From assembly GCA_024449915.1 (NCBI GenBank), contig JAMZAV010005082.1, forward strand, positions 1 to 64,000: DNA of 64,000 bases, read 5' to 3'. The notes under the pieces are model-generated. The model had not been told where the DNA came from. It saw only the letters and a list, made by a program, of their open reading frames with translations, and ran no database searches. The translations under genes and the position numbers were made by a program. The stretch's first letter is position 1. Each line of letters starts with the position of its first letter. The stretch is from Sweltsa coloradensis (Eukaryota; Arthropoda; Insecta; Plecoptera; Chloroperlidae). Shown here in pieces: positions 1 to 10,549 of the stretch.

Positions 1-540
1 ATGCTTGGCAAAATTTTTTTTTTTTTTTAAAAAACCGGGGGGAAAGGCCCAGATGTGGGTTGTGAGTAGAGAAGGTCGAGGAGAGTTGCCCCAAAAAACG
101 CACACGCAACTTTTCCCATTTTGGCAAAACAGAAACAAAATACCCTCAAGGTTTATTTCGAGCTCTCTTCCCGATATCTTGAAAGTAAAAGGAAAAAATG
201 TCTGAAATATAGTTGAATGAAAGAACTTGAAAAAAAGGGGGAAAATGAGGGACAAAAGCTTTTTTTTGGCCATTATATGCAAATTTAAAAACAATAAAAA
301 AATTTAATGTTGATGCAATATTGATTTTAGCCATGATTTTTTTTATTTTTAAAAAACCCCTTTGGGGAATAAAAATAAAAAATTTTTCTAAAAAAATGGG
401 GGATGTGCGATTTTTTTTTGTCTGTGGTACAAATAAGATTTTTTGAACGGGGATAAAAAAAATCGTACATTTAACATTCTTTCAAAAAATGTTTTCCCCC
501 TTTAAGTGAGAGCTGTGGGGGAAAAAAATATTGCAAACCC
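1..540. other. AT-rich noncoding, homopolymer-noisy
   Basis: No gene is seen. The sequence is full of long A, T, C and G runs (for example near 20-30, 340-440 and 500-530). Around 427-470 it resembles the fold-back element near 7470-7530: a GGTACAAATA word followed by a T run and AAATCGTAC. The short ORFs are frame accidents in low-complexity sequence. Confidence 0.6.
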
Positions 541-3500
541 GGATACCGCGCCAAATTTTGCATGGGGGTAGATAAAAAAAAAAATTTAAAAAATCCCCCC
601 GGGAGGCAAGCGATATCTAAACCCCCAACACCCCCAAATCTCCCCCAAAATTAGAATAATTCATAGCTCTAACCCAAAAAGAATTTTAATTAAAATTTTA
701 TTTATTAAAATTATGTTTAAGGGTTTTAAACCCAAATCGGCCCTTTTCTCTTTTCCCCAAAAACCCATTTTTTAAACCCCATCCCTAATTGTTTTAATAT
801 TTTTATTATTTCCAGCATTTACCAGTGAAGCCCCTAGGGAGTTTTCCAGCATGAAATTGGCATGAGGTTTCATAATAACCAAAAAATAATAATCCCCCGG
901 GAGGCAAACATTTCCCCCCTTTTTGTTCTCTCCCACCTAACTTGGGAAAAAGAAAGGTAGTTTTAAAATACTTTTGAATTTTAAATTTGCTGTTTAAAAA
1001 ATTATGATCGATGTTTTATAGACAAGTCCAAAATCATTCATAAAAAAACAAAAAATTTTTTTAACCCCCAACCCTAAAAACCTTGCTTTTAGTGACAAAA
1101 CACTGTTTAGTAAGTTCCCAACATAAATTTGGCATGGGGTAGAAAAAATAAGAATTACTATTCCTTTGGGAAGCAAAAAATATTTTCCCCTAGTGCCCTC
1201 TATCACCCTTAAAATTGGATTGGTACTGGTCGATTCAATACAGAAATTATTAAAATTATCAATAATATTATGCTCAAGATGTTCCATCCAATAAACTAAT
1301 TTCTGTTTTTTTTCCCCCCGACCCTAATAGGGATTTTTTTATCAACACTTTTAGCATAAAAATTTGGTGGTGATAGAAAAAAAATAAAAGAATTATTTCC
1401 CTTTGGGAGGCAAATATATTCACCCCTAGTGCCCTCTATACCCCTTTAAAAATTGGGAATTGGTACTTTTGTATTCAATAATTGTAATTTTTAAAAAATT
1501 ACCCAATAATATTATGCCCAAGCAGTTTCCATCCAATAAAACCTTATTTCTCGTTTTTTTTTTTACCCCCCCCCCTAATAGTGATTTTTTTCATCAACAC
1601 TTATTAGCAAAAATTTGGCGGGTGGTAGATAAAAATATAAGAAACTATCCGTTAAAAAAGTAAAACGATATTTCACCCCGTACATCCCAAAAAATTGGGA
1701 AAAAGGGTTCAATGATTTTTTTTTTTCTTTTGGGGTTTATCGGAAGAAAGTGTTCAATTAAAATCAAATTTAAAATTTAAAAAATTTTTTGGTTTTTTTT
1801 TAAAGAAATACAAAATAAGCATGTTACAAGTACTAGTAGGTATGGATCTAGATTACAGGGTGAAAGGTGGTTTTTTCATAAAATTTGTTACGATTTGGGC
1901 TGTGTTATTACACTGTCACTTCAGACAAAAAAAACCGTCATTTGTTTAGAAACTGCATGAAAAAAAGAAGTGCATAAAATACCCCCTTGTACATGTAATC
2001 AAGATACCAAACCATAATATGCTTATTTTTTGATTTCTTAAATAAACAAAACTATTGAATTTTTAAATTTGTTTTTTTAATTTAATACTTTCTTCCCGAT
2101 AACCCCCCATAAAAAAAAGAATCATTGAACCCTCTTTCCAAATTTTTAAAGGGGTGTACTTGGGGTGAAATATCGTTTACTTCACAACGGAATAGTAAAA
2201 CTTATATTTTATCTACCCCCATGCCCAAATTTTTATGCGAATAAGTGTGATGAAAAAAAAACACTATTTGGGGGGGGGGTAAAAAAAAAAACACGAGAAA
2301 TTTGGTTTATTGGATGGAAAAAATGCTTTGGATAATTTTGGATAAATTTTAATAATTTAAAAGTATAGAATACACTAGTACCAAATCCAATTTTAAAGGG
2401 ATGAAGGGGCACTAGGGGAAAATACGTTTGCCCCCCCCCAAGGAATAATAATTCTTTATTTAACCCTTTACCCTGCCAAATTTCATGCTAAAAAGTGTTG
2501 ATGAAAAAAATCACATTAGGGGGGGGGTAGAAAAAACACGGAAATTAGGGTTTATTGGATGGAAAACATGTTGAGCATAATATTATTGGATAATTTTTAA
2601 AAATTACAATGTATGAATACGACCCAGTACCAAATCCCAAATTTTTAAAGGGGTGATAGAGGGCACTAGGGGGTGAAAAATAGTTTGCCTCCCCAAAGGG
2701 AAAATAATTTTTATATTTTTATCTATCACCATGTCAAATTTTATGCTAATAAGTGTTGATGAAAAAAAAATATAGGGGTGGGGGGAGAAAAAAAAACGAG
2801 AAATTAGGGTTTAAATTTGGGTGGAAACATCTTTGGCATAATATTATTTGGGAAAATTTTAATAATTTCAAGTATGAATACGACCCAGTACCAAATCCAA
2901 TTTTAAGGATTAGGGGCACTAGGGGTAAAATATTGTTTGCCCCCAACGGGAAAAGTAATTCTTATATTTTTATCTACCCCATGCAAATTTTATGTTGGTA
3001 AAAAAAATTTTAAAAAAGTGTTTTTTCACTAAAAGTATGATTATTAGGGTTGGGGGTGAAAAAAAAAGTTTGTTTTTTATGAATGATTTGTTGTGGACTA
3101 TGACACATCGACTCATAAATTTTAATCAGCAATTTGAAATATTAAAAAAAGTATTTTAAAAACTACTGTTTTTTTCCCCAAATTTTAAAGGGTGGTAGAG
3201 AAAAAAAGGGGTAAAATTCGCTTGCCTCCCGGCGGATTTTTATTTTTTAGGTATTATGAAACCATCCCAAATTAGCTGATAACTCCCTAGGGGCCTCCGG
3301 TAAATGTGGGGAAAACAAGTAAAAATATTATAAACAATTGGGAGGGGGGGTTGAAAAATTGGTTTAGGAAATGAGAATAGGCCCATTGGGTTAAAAATCA
3401 TTAAAAAAATAATTTTAAAAACTAATTTGAATAAAAATTTCATTTTGGGTTTGAGTATGAATTATTCTAATTTTAGGGGGGATTTAGGGGGTGTTGGGGG

Positions 3501-3600
3501 GGAGTATCGCTTGCCTCCCGGCGGTTTTTTAATTCTGATATTTTATCCACCCCCATGCAAAATTTCCGCTGGGATCCGGATTTGCAATATTAAGTGTTCT
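541..3600. repeat. ~3-kb palindrome of tandem ~290-bp units
   Basis: Roughly 541-1840 is the reverse complement of roughly 2000-3580, with a ~160-bp unique spacer around 1840-2000. Each arm is itself a tandem series of diverged ~270-300-bp units. The recurring core has a TTGCCTCCC-type word, a TATATTTTTATCTACC-type word, then CATGCCAAATTT, and later GTTTATTGGATGG. In the right arm the core recurs near 2170, 2430, 2690, 2940, 3220 and 3510. A single-orientation copy with clean sequence lies at 61440-62420. Homopolymer lengths vary between units, so both divergence and base-calling error are likely. No coding capacity is seen. It could be a fold-back transposon or an assembly-folded satellite. 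Confidence 0.75.
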
Positions 3601-3940
3601 TTCCCCTTACAGCCTCATATTATATCGTAGACAAAGGTGATTTAAAAAAAACAAAAAACAAGTCAAAATTAAGAACGTTTTTAACTTTTAATTTTTTACT
3701 GACTAAAAATTTTGCATAAAAGGGCCCAAAGGGGTTTTAAAAAAGGGGATTTTTTGGTCTTTTTTTCCTTTTTCTTTTTTAAAGTTTCTTTCTTCAACCA
3801 ACTTTTAGCCTTTTTCCCTTTTGGCTTTAAAATTTATTTTTTCGTTAAGAGTTAAAGGACATCAAAAAAACCCTAGGTTTTCCGGAGTAAATAATAATTT
3901 TTATGGGGAAATTTAGCAGAATGCTAGAGGCGCTTTAAAT
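3601..3940. other. No gene seen
   Basis: A T-rich intergenic or intronic stretch with long homopolymers. No open frame, tRNA-like box or terminal repeat is visible. Confidence 0.5.
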
Positions 3941-4558
3941 TTGGGATGAGCGTAGCGAGCGAAGCGAAGATTCCTTTTCACTACACTGGAGAAAAAATCC
4001 GTATTTTTTTTTTTTTTTTTTTGTTTTTTTGTGTGTCTGAACCGTTTCCGGCCAAACCAATACTCGTTTGCGATGAAATTTTTCGGGGGGCCTTCGAAAC
4101 TCTGAACTTAGAACCCCACGTTTTGAGCGCAATCGGGAATTTTTTTCAAAAAAACGAAATTTTCGTTTTTTTTTCGTTTTTAAAAAAAAGTCTGATTATA
4201 ACACCTATGTTTTATCCTTTTGTAATGATTTTTTCACAAAATTTTAATTTCAGAATTAATAATTGGGTTTTAAATTTGAGGCAATCGAATAATTATTTTT
4301 TATGAAAATTGAAATTTTTACGATTTTGTTTTTTTAAAAAATTACGAGTTAGTAAAAAAATTAATTTTGTTTTTTTTATAAAATTTTAAATTTTAATTAT
4401 AAAAATTCAGTTAATTTTTATTAAATTTTATTTAATTTAAAAAAATCTTCGACTAAGTAATGTTTTTTTCACAGAACAACAGAAAAACCGGGGAACCATG
4501 CAGCCAAGCACCATAACGCATCCAACAAAAAGCGGGGGACTTTAAACGTTTTCCCTAG
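3941..4558 (+). mobile_element. Helitron-like non-autonomous element, family A
   Basis: It starts TTGGGATGAGCGTAGCGAGC and ends ...TTTTCCCTAG followed by T. Shortly before the end is CGCATCCAAC, the degraded inverse of the 5' tip, then the 3' end sequence. Cleaner copies (26721-27532, 58674-59285, 59396-60003) show the same order: 5' tip, body with TTTGAGCGCAATCG motifs, inverse tip CGCTCATCCAA, hairpin AACGC-12 nt-GCGTT, TTCCTAG. No Rep/helicase coding is present, so it must depend on an autonomous partner. The copy carries many homopolymer differences. Confidence 0.75.
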
Positions 4559-4591
4559 TAAGTACCAACACACGATTTAAAAAAAATAAAA

Positions 4592-5243
4592 TAGGAAAAA
4601 AGTTTTTAAGTCCCCTCGCGTTGTTTAGCGAGCACCGGTCGTGCAACACGACCCGAGTACGGGCATTCCCTAATTTACATACCAATAAGTTTAAAGGGCT
4701 TGACCGATTTAGCAGAAAATTTGTAAAATAGGAGAGAATCTAAAATCCCCCGCCCCTAGAGGACCTTGACATCATTTCTTTGGGAAAAAAAAATTTCAAC
4801 TCTTTTATAACAAATTTAAAAATACATATGCTTCCCCGATAGTATTTTGTTTCTTTAGGTGGAGGCATAGTGGATTTTTGTTTCAATGGTAACGTTTTTT
4901 TTTTAAATGTAATTCTATCTTCACACTTAAGGGCTTTATCGATTTTGCTGAAAATTTGTAAATAGGAAGGGAAAGTTTACTTTTGACCCTGCAAAATTTT
5001 ATAACGAAACGGGAAAATTTTTTTTATTATTTCATTTTTTTTTTTTCATTTTTTATTTTTATAACCAAAGATTTGGGTTTTTTTCAAAAACTATACAGCA
5101 ACCCCCCAGGTGGTATGTACAGTGTGTAAAATTTCAGGCGATCAGAGAAACGGGCGACCCGTACCGAAGCAGTAACAGAAAAAAAAAAAAAAAAAAAGAA
5201 TTTGAGCATAAGAGCAAGTGGAGACGCTGCTACGCTCGCTCAA
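4592..5243 (-). mobile_element. Helitron-like element, family B (minus orientation)
   Basis: Read on the minus strand, the 5' tip TTGAGCGAGCGTAGC is at 5243 and the 3' end is near 4592. Before the 3' end is the inverse tip within the word GAGCACCGGTCGTGCAACAC, and a hairpin-type end resembling the cleaner copy at 32064-32568. The body contains the shared words TTGACCGATTTAGC and GAAAATTTGTAAA, partly duplicated (near 4700 and 4935), which suggests an internal duplication or nested insertion. No coding sequence. Confidence 0.65.
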
Positions 5244-5244
5244 T

Positions 5245-5695
5245 AAGTGTGGCCGTTGGTCTTTTGGTTAGCCTACCTGCTTCCAATGCAGAAGGTCCAG
5301 AATTCGATTCCCGCTTAAGTCAGAAGATTTTTAACTTCTGAATGAGTCTGAAGTCCATATAGTTCTTGTCATAGGAATTTGTAAATGGTGACTTTTGAGC
5401 CGTCCTATAAACGAGGCAAATATTAAATTTAAAGTTGTTCTGAATCGGCCTTGTTGATTCTGGCGTTGATCCGCAGGTGTTCGCACTGTCCATACCACTG
5501 ATTGCTACATTTTCTATTAAAAAAATATCGATCTTTTGTTGGTTTTAGCTCACTCGTCGATTGCGTCGGGGCCTACATAGTCGCTTTGTTTTACTGTCCC
5601 CCACTGAAAATCACTTACGTGACTGAGTGAGTAGACTCTAAGTACTGATTTATTTATGTATGTATTTATTTATTTAAAGAACTGTCTCTGTAGCC
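5245..5695 (+). repeat. tRNA-derived SINE, copy 1
   Basis: The 5' part is tRNA-like: a TTGGTTAGC A-box region near 5262, the anticodon-arm-like TCTGC/GCAGA pattern seen best in copy 2, and a B-box-like TTCGATTCCC near 5304. A ~300-bp body follows, sharing long similarity with the minus-strand copy 19797-20223, for example AGTGGTATGGACAGTGCG-type sequence and ACTGAAAATCA near the 3' end. The tail is TATTTATTTATTTAAAG-like. SINEs are transcribed by Pol III and moved by a LINE partner; which one is unknown here. Confidence 0.75.
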
Positions 5696-5872
5696 GAAGG
5701 TATAGTGTTTGATTTTTTTTTTTTTATAAGGTTGTTAACATTCCATATAAAGAAATCCAAGGGTTGTGATATCCTTTGAGTTTCAGCACAAATTCCTGAT
5801 TTTCATAACTACGTTTACGAGTAACCTGCCAGTCCACAACTTCCTAGTCCCAAAACTTAAAAAAAAAAAAAA

Positions 5873-5876
<4 letters not shown>

Positions 5877-5919
<43 letters not shown>
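5877..5919. repeat. (AAC)n microsatellite
   Basis: About 14 AAC triplets preceded by a poly(A) run. The overlapping poly-Asn ORF is an artefact of the repeat. Confidence 0.95.
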
Positions 5920-5920
<1 letters not shown>

Positions 5921-6105
5921 AGGAGAAAAGATGCACCATTTTTTCCCCGACAATAGGGAATATTCTTTTACTTTTTAATCACTTTTAAAAATTATTTAAA
6001 TAAGATTTTTATTTATTAAAGTTAGCTGAAAGTTGCACAGGATAAAAAAACTTCAAACTTCGGGCATCAATAAACTTTAAAATATTTACTTTAAATTGGT
6101 TCAAA

Positions 6106-7165
6106 TTGCAGGGTACGTTCTTAACTCGGCTATTCTTAGCTCGCCTACATCAATTAGTAGTGGTATTTAAAGGTGTGATTGCCCGCTTCCAAGAACTACT
6201 TATCTACTTAAATTGGTCTTTAGGAGGTTTTCTTGACCGCCTACGCCAATGGCAGCGAGCCTTTCAAAATTTGGTCATGCGAGACCGGCAAGTTTGAATT
6301 GTTCCGAAATTTGACTTTGACAGGGCACTTCCCAGACAGAGTTTGCTCGAAAGGGTTGCTCACTTTGTGCCTTTTTAATATATTTATTTAATTCAAGGTT
6401 AAAGTGCAATGGTTTATCCATACAAGAAAATATTATCTTAATGTTATGAAATAATAAGAATATTAGGTTATGAATCCCTTTGTTCTTATTGTGACTTACG
6501 CCTTGACTTGAAGAAGTAAGCTAGACGTAAAGATTATAATAAGTAAATTTTTTAAAAAATATTTATTGGTATAGCGAACATAGACGATATGGAAACACTG
6601 GTGAGATATTTGTAAAGAGATATAATTTTTTTTTTTATACTCTGATTATTCAAAAAAACAATTGGGTTATATTTAGTTTAAATATAAATATGTACACACT
6701 TTTTTACATTTGTATTATTAACATACAAGCTTAAAATGTTTTTGTCAATAATCGCTTGTCGAGAAAGATTGGGGCAATTCAGACAACGATATAAAAGTAA
6801 ACACATTAAATAACTTTAAATATTTAAAAAATTACATAAAAACTGCAGCCTTTATTCCTCATACAGTGCGCGAACATTTGAGCAATGAGCATATGATAAT
6901 GATGTGTCATATTGGAGGCCGAAAATTCTGTCGCGGAAAGTGCCCATGTCAACGTAAAAATTTCGGAACAATTCAAACTTTGCCGGTCAGGTCGCATAAC
7001 CATTTGAAAGGCTCCCTGCCATTGGGGTAGGCGAGTCAAGAAAACCCCTCCTACGACCAATTAAAGTAGATACGTGGTTCTTGGAAGCGGGCAATTACAC
7101 CTGAAATACCACTACTAATTGATGTAGGCGAGTTAAGAATAGCCGAGTTAAGACTGAGCCAATTT
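6106..7165. repeat. TIR/fold-back element, ~1.06 kb
   Basis: About 6110-6340 (TTAACTCGGCTATTCTTAGC onward) is the inverse of about 6930-7160 (ending GAATAGCCGAGTTAAGAC). The arms are ~230 bp, with an AT-rich centre that has no transposase. Short ORFs inside the arms are inverted shadows of each other. It looks like a MITE or fold-back element. A target duplication could not be fixed by eye. Confidence 0.75.
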
Positions 7166-7324
7166 CAGTTAGTGTTTTTTAAAGGCTATTGTAATCACAC
7201 AATGGTCAACACCTTTAAAGTCCATGAATGTTGACTGAATGAAAGAGTACCTTGAATAAAAAAGCAAAAAGCAAAATTATTTTTTGGGCCATTATAATAA
7301 TAATATGTCGTTTTGCTGACAAGA

Positions 7325-7665
7325 TTATAGCCTGCACATCTAGTGCAAAGTTGAATTATGAGAATCGGTTTTCTGGATATAGTTTCTAAACACCTATAGC
7401 TTCTACCTAAGTATAAGGAAAAATAGATTTCTGAAATATAACAGTTGGTGTAAGAATTTGTTTGACAAACGGTACAAATACGATTTTTTTTTACTTTTGT
7501 ACCGTCTGACAAAAAAAATCGTACACCAACTGTTATTTCAGGAATCTATTTTTCCTTATACTCAGGTGGAAGCTAAAGGTGTTTAGAAACTATATTCAGA
7601 AAACCTATTCTCAAAATTTAATTTTGCACTAGATGTGCACTGTGCAGGCTACACTATTATCAAAA
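7325..7665. repeat. Fold-back element centred near 7490
   Basis: The left arm 7330-7480 (AGCCTGCACATCTAGTGCAA ... ACAGTTGGTG) is inverted in 7510-7665 (CACCAACTGTT ... CTAGATGTGCAC). The arms are ~150 bp with several mismatches and a loop of ~30 bp. There is no coding content. Confidence 0.8.
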
Positions 7666-7974
7666 ACCGACATGTAAAAGCCGATAGTAAAGTTATGTCC
7701 CGCCCCCCCCCAAAAAAATATTTTTTTATATTAAATTCCTCCATACAAATTTTCAACCACGAAAGTTTGACTTTCAAATTATCGACTAGAAGTGGATACA
7801 ATAGCCTTTAGTGGTTTTCTACCCATTTCTTAGACCCACGTCAATATTTTGGACAAAGTGAGCATGTTTTATACATTACATCGATGACCTTTTTTTCAAA
7901 ACAAAAACTTGCCTCCGATAGTGAGTATTATAAATAATGATCGTATAATATTAAAACATCAATGTTCGATAAAC

Positions 7975-8140
7975 TATAATTATACCTTATACCTATAACT
8001 ATAATTAACTATAACTATAACTATAACTATAACTATAACTATAACTATAACTATAACTATAACTATAACTATAACTATAACTATAACTATAACTATAACT
8101 ATAACTATAACTATAACTATAACTTTAAACTATAACTATA
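7975..8140. repeat. (ATAACT)n hexamer array
   Basis: A near-perfect hexamer array of roughly 27 units, decaying at the right end. It lies in the intron about 45 bp beyond the donor site of the nardilysin exon at 8186-8391. It is not the TTAGGG telomere unit. Confidence 0.95.
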
Positions 8141-8185
8141 CTATTACTACAACTATAACTAACTATGACTATGAGTGTAACATAC

Positions 8186-8391
8186 CCTGACGGCTAGCCC
8201 CATCCTGGTGGCCGAGTAGTAGCGCTCGTGGAATCTTCGCACGGCCGACTGCAGAGCGGACTCGTCTATCTCCTCCTGCAGAGTCTGCCTGTTACCCCAC
8301 GAGAAGTTACCAGCCACGTGCCCGGGCTTCGCCATGCTGCCGAACAGCTGTTGTAGCCGGCTGAAGTCCTTACCTTTGTTCCATTCAAACT
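8186..8391 (-). CDS. NRDC: Nardilysin-like M16 metallopeptidase, exon d
   Basis: The 206-bp minus-strand exon has an acceptor CTCTCTTCAG (8392 side) and a donor GTATGT (8185 side). It opens in phase 1: the last G of the previous exon plus AG gives Glu. The translation runs EFEWNKGKDFSRLQQLFGS, then MAKPGHVAGNFSWGN, and ends with FHERYYSATRMGLAVR. The LFGS-[AL]-[RK]PGH and WGN words, with YYS followed by M-x-LxV, are characteristic of nardilysin; insulysin has different words here. Nardilysins are dibasic-cleaving M16 peptidases, and this segment belongs to the N-terminal catalytic half just after the zinc-ligand helix. Uninterrupted frame. The next downstream exon is not found in 1-8185. Confidence 0.9.
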
Positions 8392-8409
8392 CTGAAGAGA
8401 GAAAATCAC

Positions 8410-8428
8410 ATTTATTTATTATTATTAA

Positions 8429-8480
<52 letters not shown>
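8410..8480. repeat. (ATT)n microsatellite
   Basis: About 20 ATT triplets with minor interruptions. It ends exactly where the inverted-repeat element 8481-8745 begins. Confidence 0.95.
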
Positions 8481-8745
8481 GATTCATAGCAGTTGTCGAA
8501 AAAAGTTTGCGCCGACTGGGGTTCGAACCCAGAACCTCCGGCTTAAACGTGCCATAGCTCTACCAATTAAGCTACCGGGACCACAGAACAAACCTTTAGG
8601 AAACTGCTATTTGTTGTGACTGTTGACTTACATGACATAAATCCAACAGAAGACGGCAATGTAGCTGTCAAATCTGAAAGATTGCATGGATAAATTCAAT
8701 CACATCTCATCTCCTATGAGTTGGGTTCGACAACTGCTATGAATC
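8481..8745 (-). repeat. TIR element enclosing a tRNA-like sequence
   Basis: A perfect 20-bp terminal inverted repeat, GATTCATAGCAGTTGTCGAA at 8481-8500, is matched by its inverse at 8726-8745. Inside, the minus strand at about 8508-8583 reads like a tRNA. It has a D-arm AGCTTAATTGGTAGAGCT, a TTT-containing anticodon-like loop and a perfect T-arm CTGGG-TTCGAAC-CCCAG. The anticodon stem is poor and the acceptor stem does not pair, so it is probably a tRNA-Lys-like pseudogene or SINE head. (ATT)n arrays flank the element on both sides (8410-8480, 8783-8843). Confidence 0.75.
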
Positions 8746-8782
8746 AATAACTATGTCCTTAAAGCGGGCTTATGCTTAAAAA

Positions 8783-8790
8783 CCATATAT

Positions 8791-8830
<40 letters not shown>

Positions 8831-8843
8831 TATTATTATTATT
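8783..8843. repeat. (ATT)n microsatellite
   Basis: ATT triplet array with one ACT interruption, to the right of the TIR/tRNA-like element. 8844-9265 beyond it is intronic sequence with no recognised content. Confidence 0.95.
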
Positions 8844-9265
8844 TTATTTCGAAATTGTAAAAAATAATCGTAAATTTAAAAGCTGTACAAACTCCATAGA
8901 AAGTTAGAAAAGGGCCATAAGGCCCCAGTCACAAAGTGTCTAACTTACTATGCCTATAAGTTATACCACTTAAAACCACATTATCAAATACAATAAAATA
9001 AATTAACAAAATATAAAGGAGATAGTAAAGGGTGACCGTGAACTATAGAATATAGATTGTAAATGGTGAACAAATGATGGCAACAGCTGGTAAAGGTTTG
9101 GCTGATGTTCGTGAAACATTGCTCGATTAATCGTCTATTAACGACATGTTGGCCTTTTTCTTGTTACATTATACAAAACCACGCCAAAAAGGCTCAATTT
9201 GATGTATAAAAACAACAAGTGGACGGAAATGACAATGAAATTTTGTGTCTTTCTTTAAGATTTAC

Positions 9266-9436
9266 CTCTGTCGAGAATTTCCCTTTCAGATTTAATCGAC
9301 TTCGCTCTCATCTGTGGCTTCTTGATGAGCTCACAAAACTGGTTTCATCGCTTTTGGGAGATATTGTTGCTCGCATATGAAGAAGAAAAGTAGTGTACTC
9401 CGAGTCAGTGGTCGCGTTGTCACATCCACCCTGCTC
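9266..9436 (-). CDS. NRDC: Nardilysin-like M16 metallopeptidase, exon c
   Basis: The acceptor is TTCACTGACAG (9437 side) and the donor AGAG|GTAAAT (9265 side). The start is phase 0: EQGGCDNATTDSEYTTF, matching the GG-x-DNA-x-TD-x-E-x-T-x-F block conserved in nardilysins. The middle reads FICEQQYLPKAMKP and the end CELIKKPQMRAKSIKSERE then ILDR; the split Glu codon joins exon d. This is the helix region carrying the third zinc-ligand glutamate. Two extra bases, each in a T4 run on the sense strand (A4 on the + strand, around 9380 and 9345), break the frame. With 169 instead of 171 bp the exon ends in phase 1, exactly as exon d needs. This suggests sequencing error rather than gene death. Confidence 0.88.
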
Positions 9437-9882
9437 CTGTCAGTGAATAATACCCAAAATCTTCAGTTAGTTTAGATTGGAGAAGAGTTGACAGTTTGGG
9501 AAAGAATAAAGCACAGACTGAAGGGCATTGCCCATCCTGACAATCTGTTAATAACTCTTCTTCAATTCAAAAGGCATTTTTCACACATCTTTAACAAATC
9601 TTTATGTGTTATATACTGTACTTATTAACCAGTAACCATTTATTATAAATTACACATTTTTTACTTTAAGCGGGAAATGATCTGATTAGAAATCACCTTT
9701 ATTTGATAATCACCGATTGCACTAATTGCAGTCTCTGTGAGACCTAAGAAAGACCAGAAAATAGAGCATTTGATGGGAGCATCTGATGAGATGTTCAAGT
9801 CTTGAAGAGGAAAATGAACACCCTTTCTTCACCTGGCATAAACTCTGAGGAAAAGACGCTAGAAAGCCAGAAAATGCATTCT

Positions 9883-10545
9883 TTAGACGAGTTAGCGCAG
9901 CGAACGTAGTCTACAACGCAAGTCGAACGGGTCTTCGTCGTGAATAATTTGTCTGTTAATGTAAAATGTAAAATTTAAAATGTAAAATATAAAATGTAAA
10001 ATATAAAATGTAAAATGTAAAATGTAAAATGTAAATGTTAAATGTTAAATGTTAAATGTTAATTAAATGATAAATGTTAAAAGGTTAATGTTTAAATGTA
10101 AATGCTTAATGTTAAATGTGAATGTTAAATGTTAAATGTTAAATGTTAAATACTCCGGTACCATACGACGAACGGCGAATAGATTGAGCTGAAATTTAAA
10201 CAGACCCTCCGTGACAGGTAACTGAGAACTGCTAGCAAAATGGGGAAAATCCGTTGCATTTTAACCTACAAGATAAAATAAATTGAAAATTGGGAAAATA
10301 TTTTAGCGTTATTTTAAGACAATGGCTTATATTTAATACAATTCAAAAGTTAAAAAATCCATCCCAATCGATTCGAACCTGAGTCTCCCACATTACAGAT
10401 GCGCCTTAGACAACTAGGGCCACCAAGCGACAACAGATTTTGAAGAAGTCATTATTATCGGAATCATTTTTGTCCGGCTGGATTGTATGCAGGACCAAGA
10501 TGAATCGAAATTTGCACGGCTCGAGGTTTCCCTATATTTCGCGGG
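9883..10545 (+). mobile_element. Helitron-like element, family E/F, 5' half
   Basis: It begins TTAGACGAGTTAGCGCAGCG, a typical family 5' tip, followed by an ACGCAAGTCGAACGGGTCTT-type region also seen inverted at 15895-15985. A minisatellite interrupts the body (9955-10150). The core words GAATAGATTGAGCTGAAATT and TGAGAACTGCTAGC are shared with the copies at 50723 and 55146. Near 10370-10440 on the minus strand is a tRNA-like stretch with B-box GGTTCGAATCG. The 3' end is lost where the inverted neighbour begins. Confidence 0.65.
9955..10150. repeat. 7-mer minisatellite (TAAAATG / TTAAATG)n
   Basis: A tandem 7-mer that shifts from TAAAATG-like to TTAAATG-like units around 10035. It lies inside the Helitron-like element starting at 9883. 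Confidence 0.9.
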
Positions 10546-10549
10546 AAAA

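Noticed and set aside
5766..5978. ORF with a poly-Asn run
   Set aside because: Produced by the (AAC)n microsatellite; the flanks do not look coding.
7975..8140. Possible telomere-like array
   Set aside because: The unit is ATAACT rather than the animal TTAGGG, and it is in an intron.
8186..8391. Insulin-degrading enzyme instead of nardilysin
   Set aside because: LFGS-x-xKPGH and WGN, with FMGS and GG-x-DNA in the neighbouring exons, fit nardilysin; insulysin has different words at these sites.
8508..8583. Functional tRNA-Lys gene
   Set aside because: T-arm and D-arm are good, but the acceptor ends do not pair and the anticodon stem is broken.
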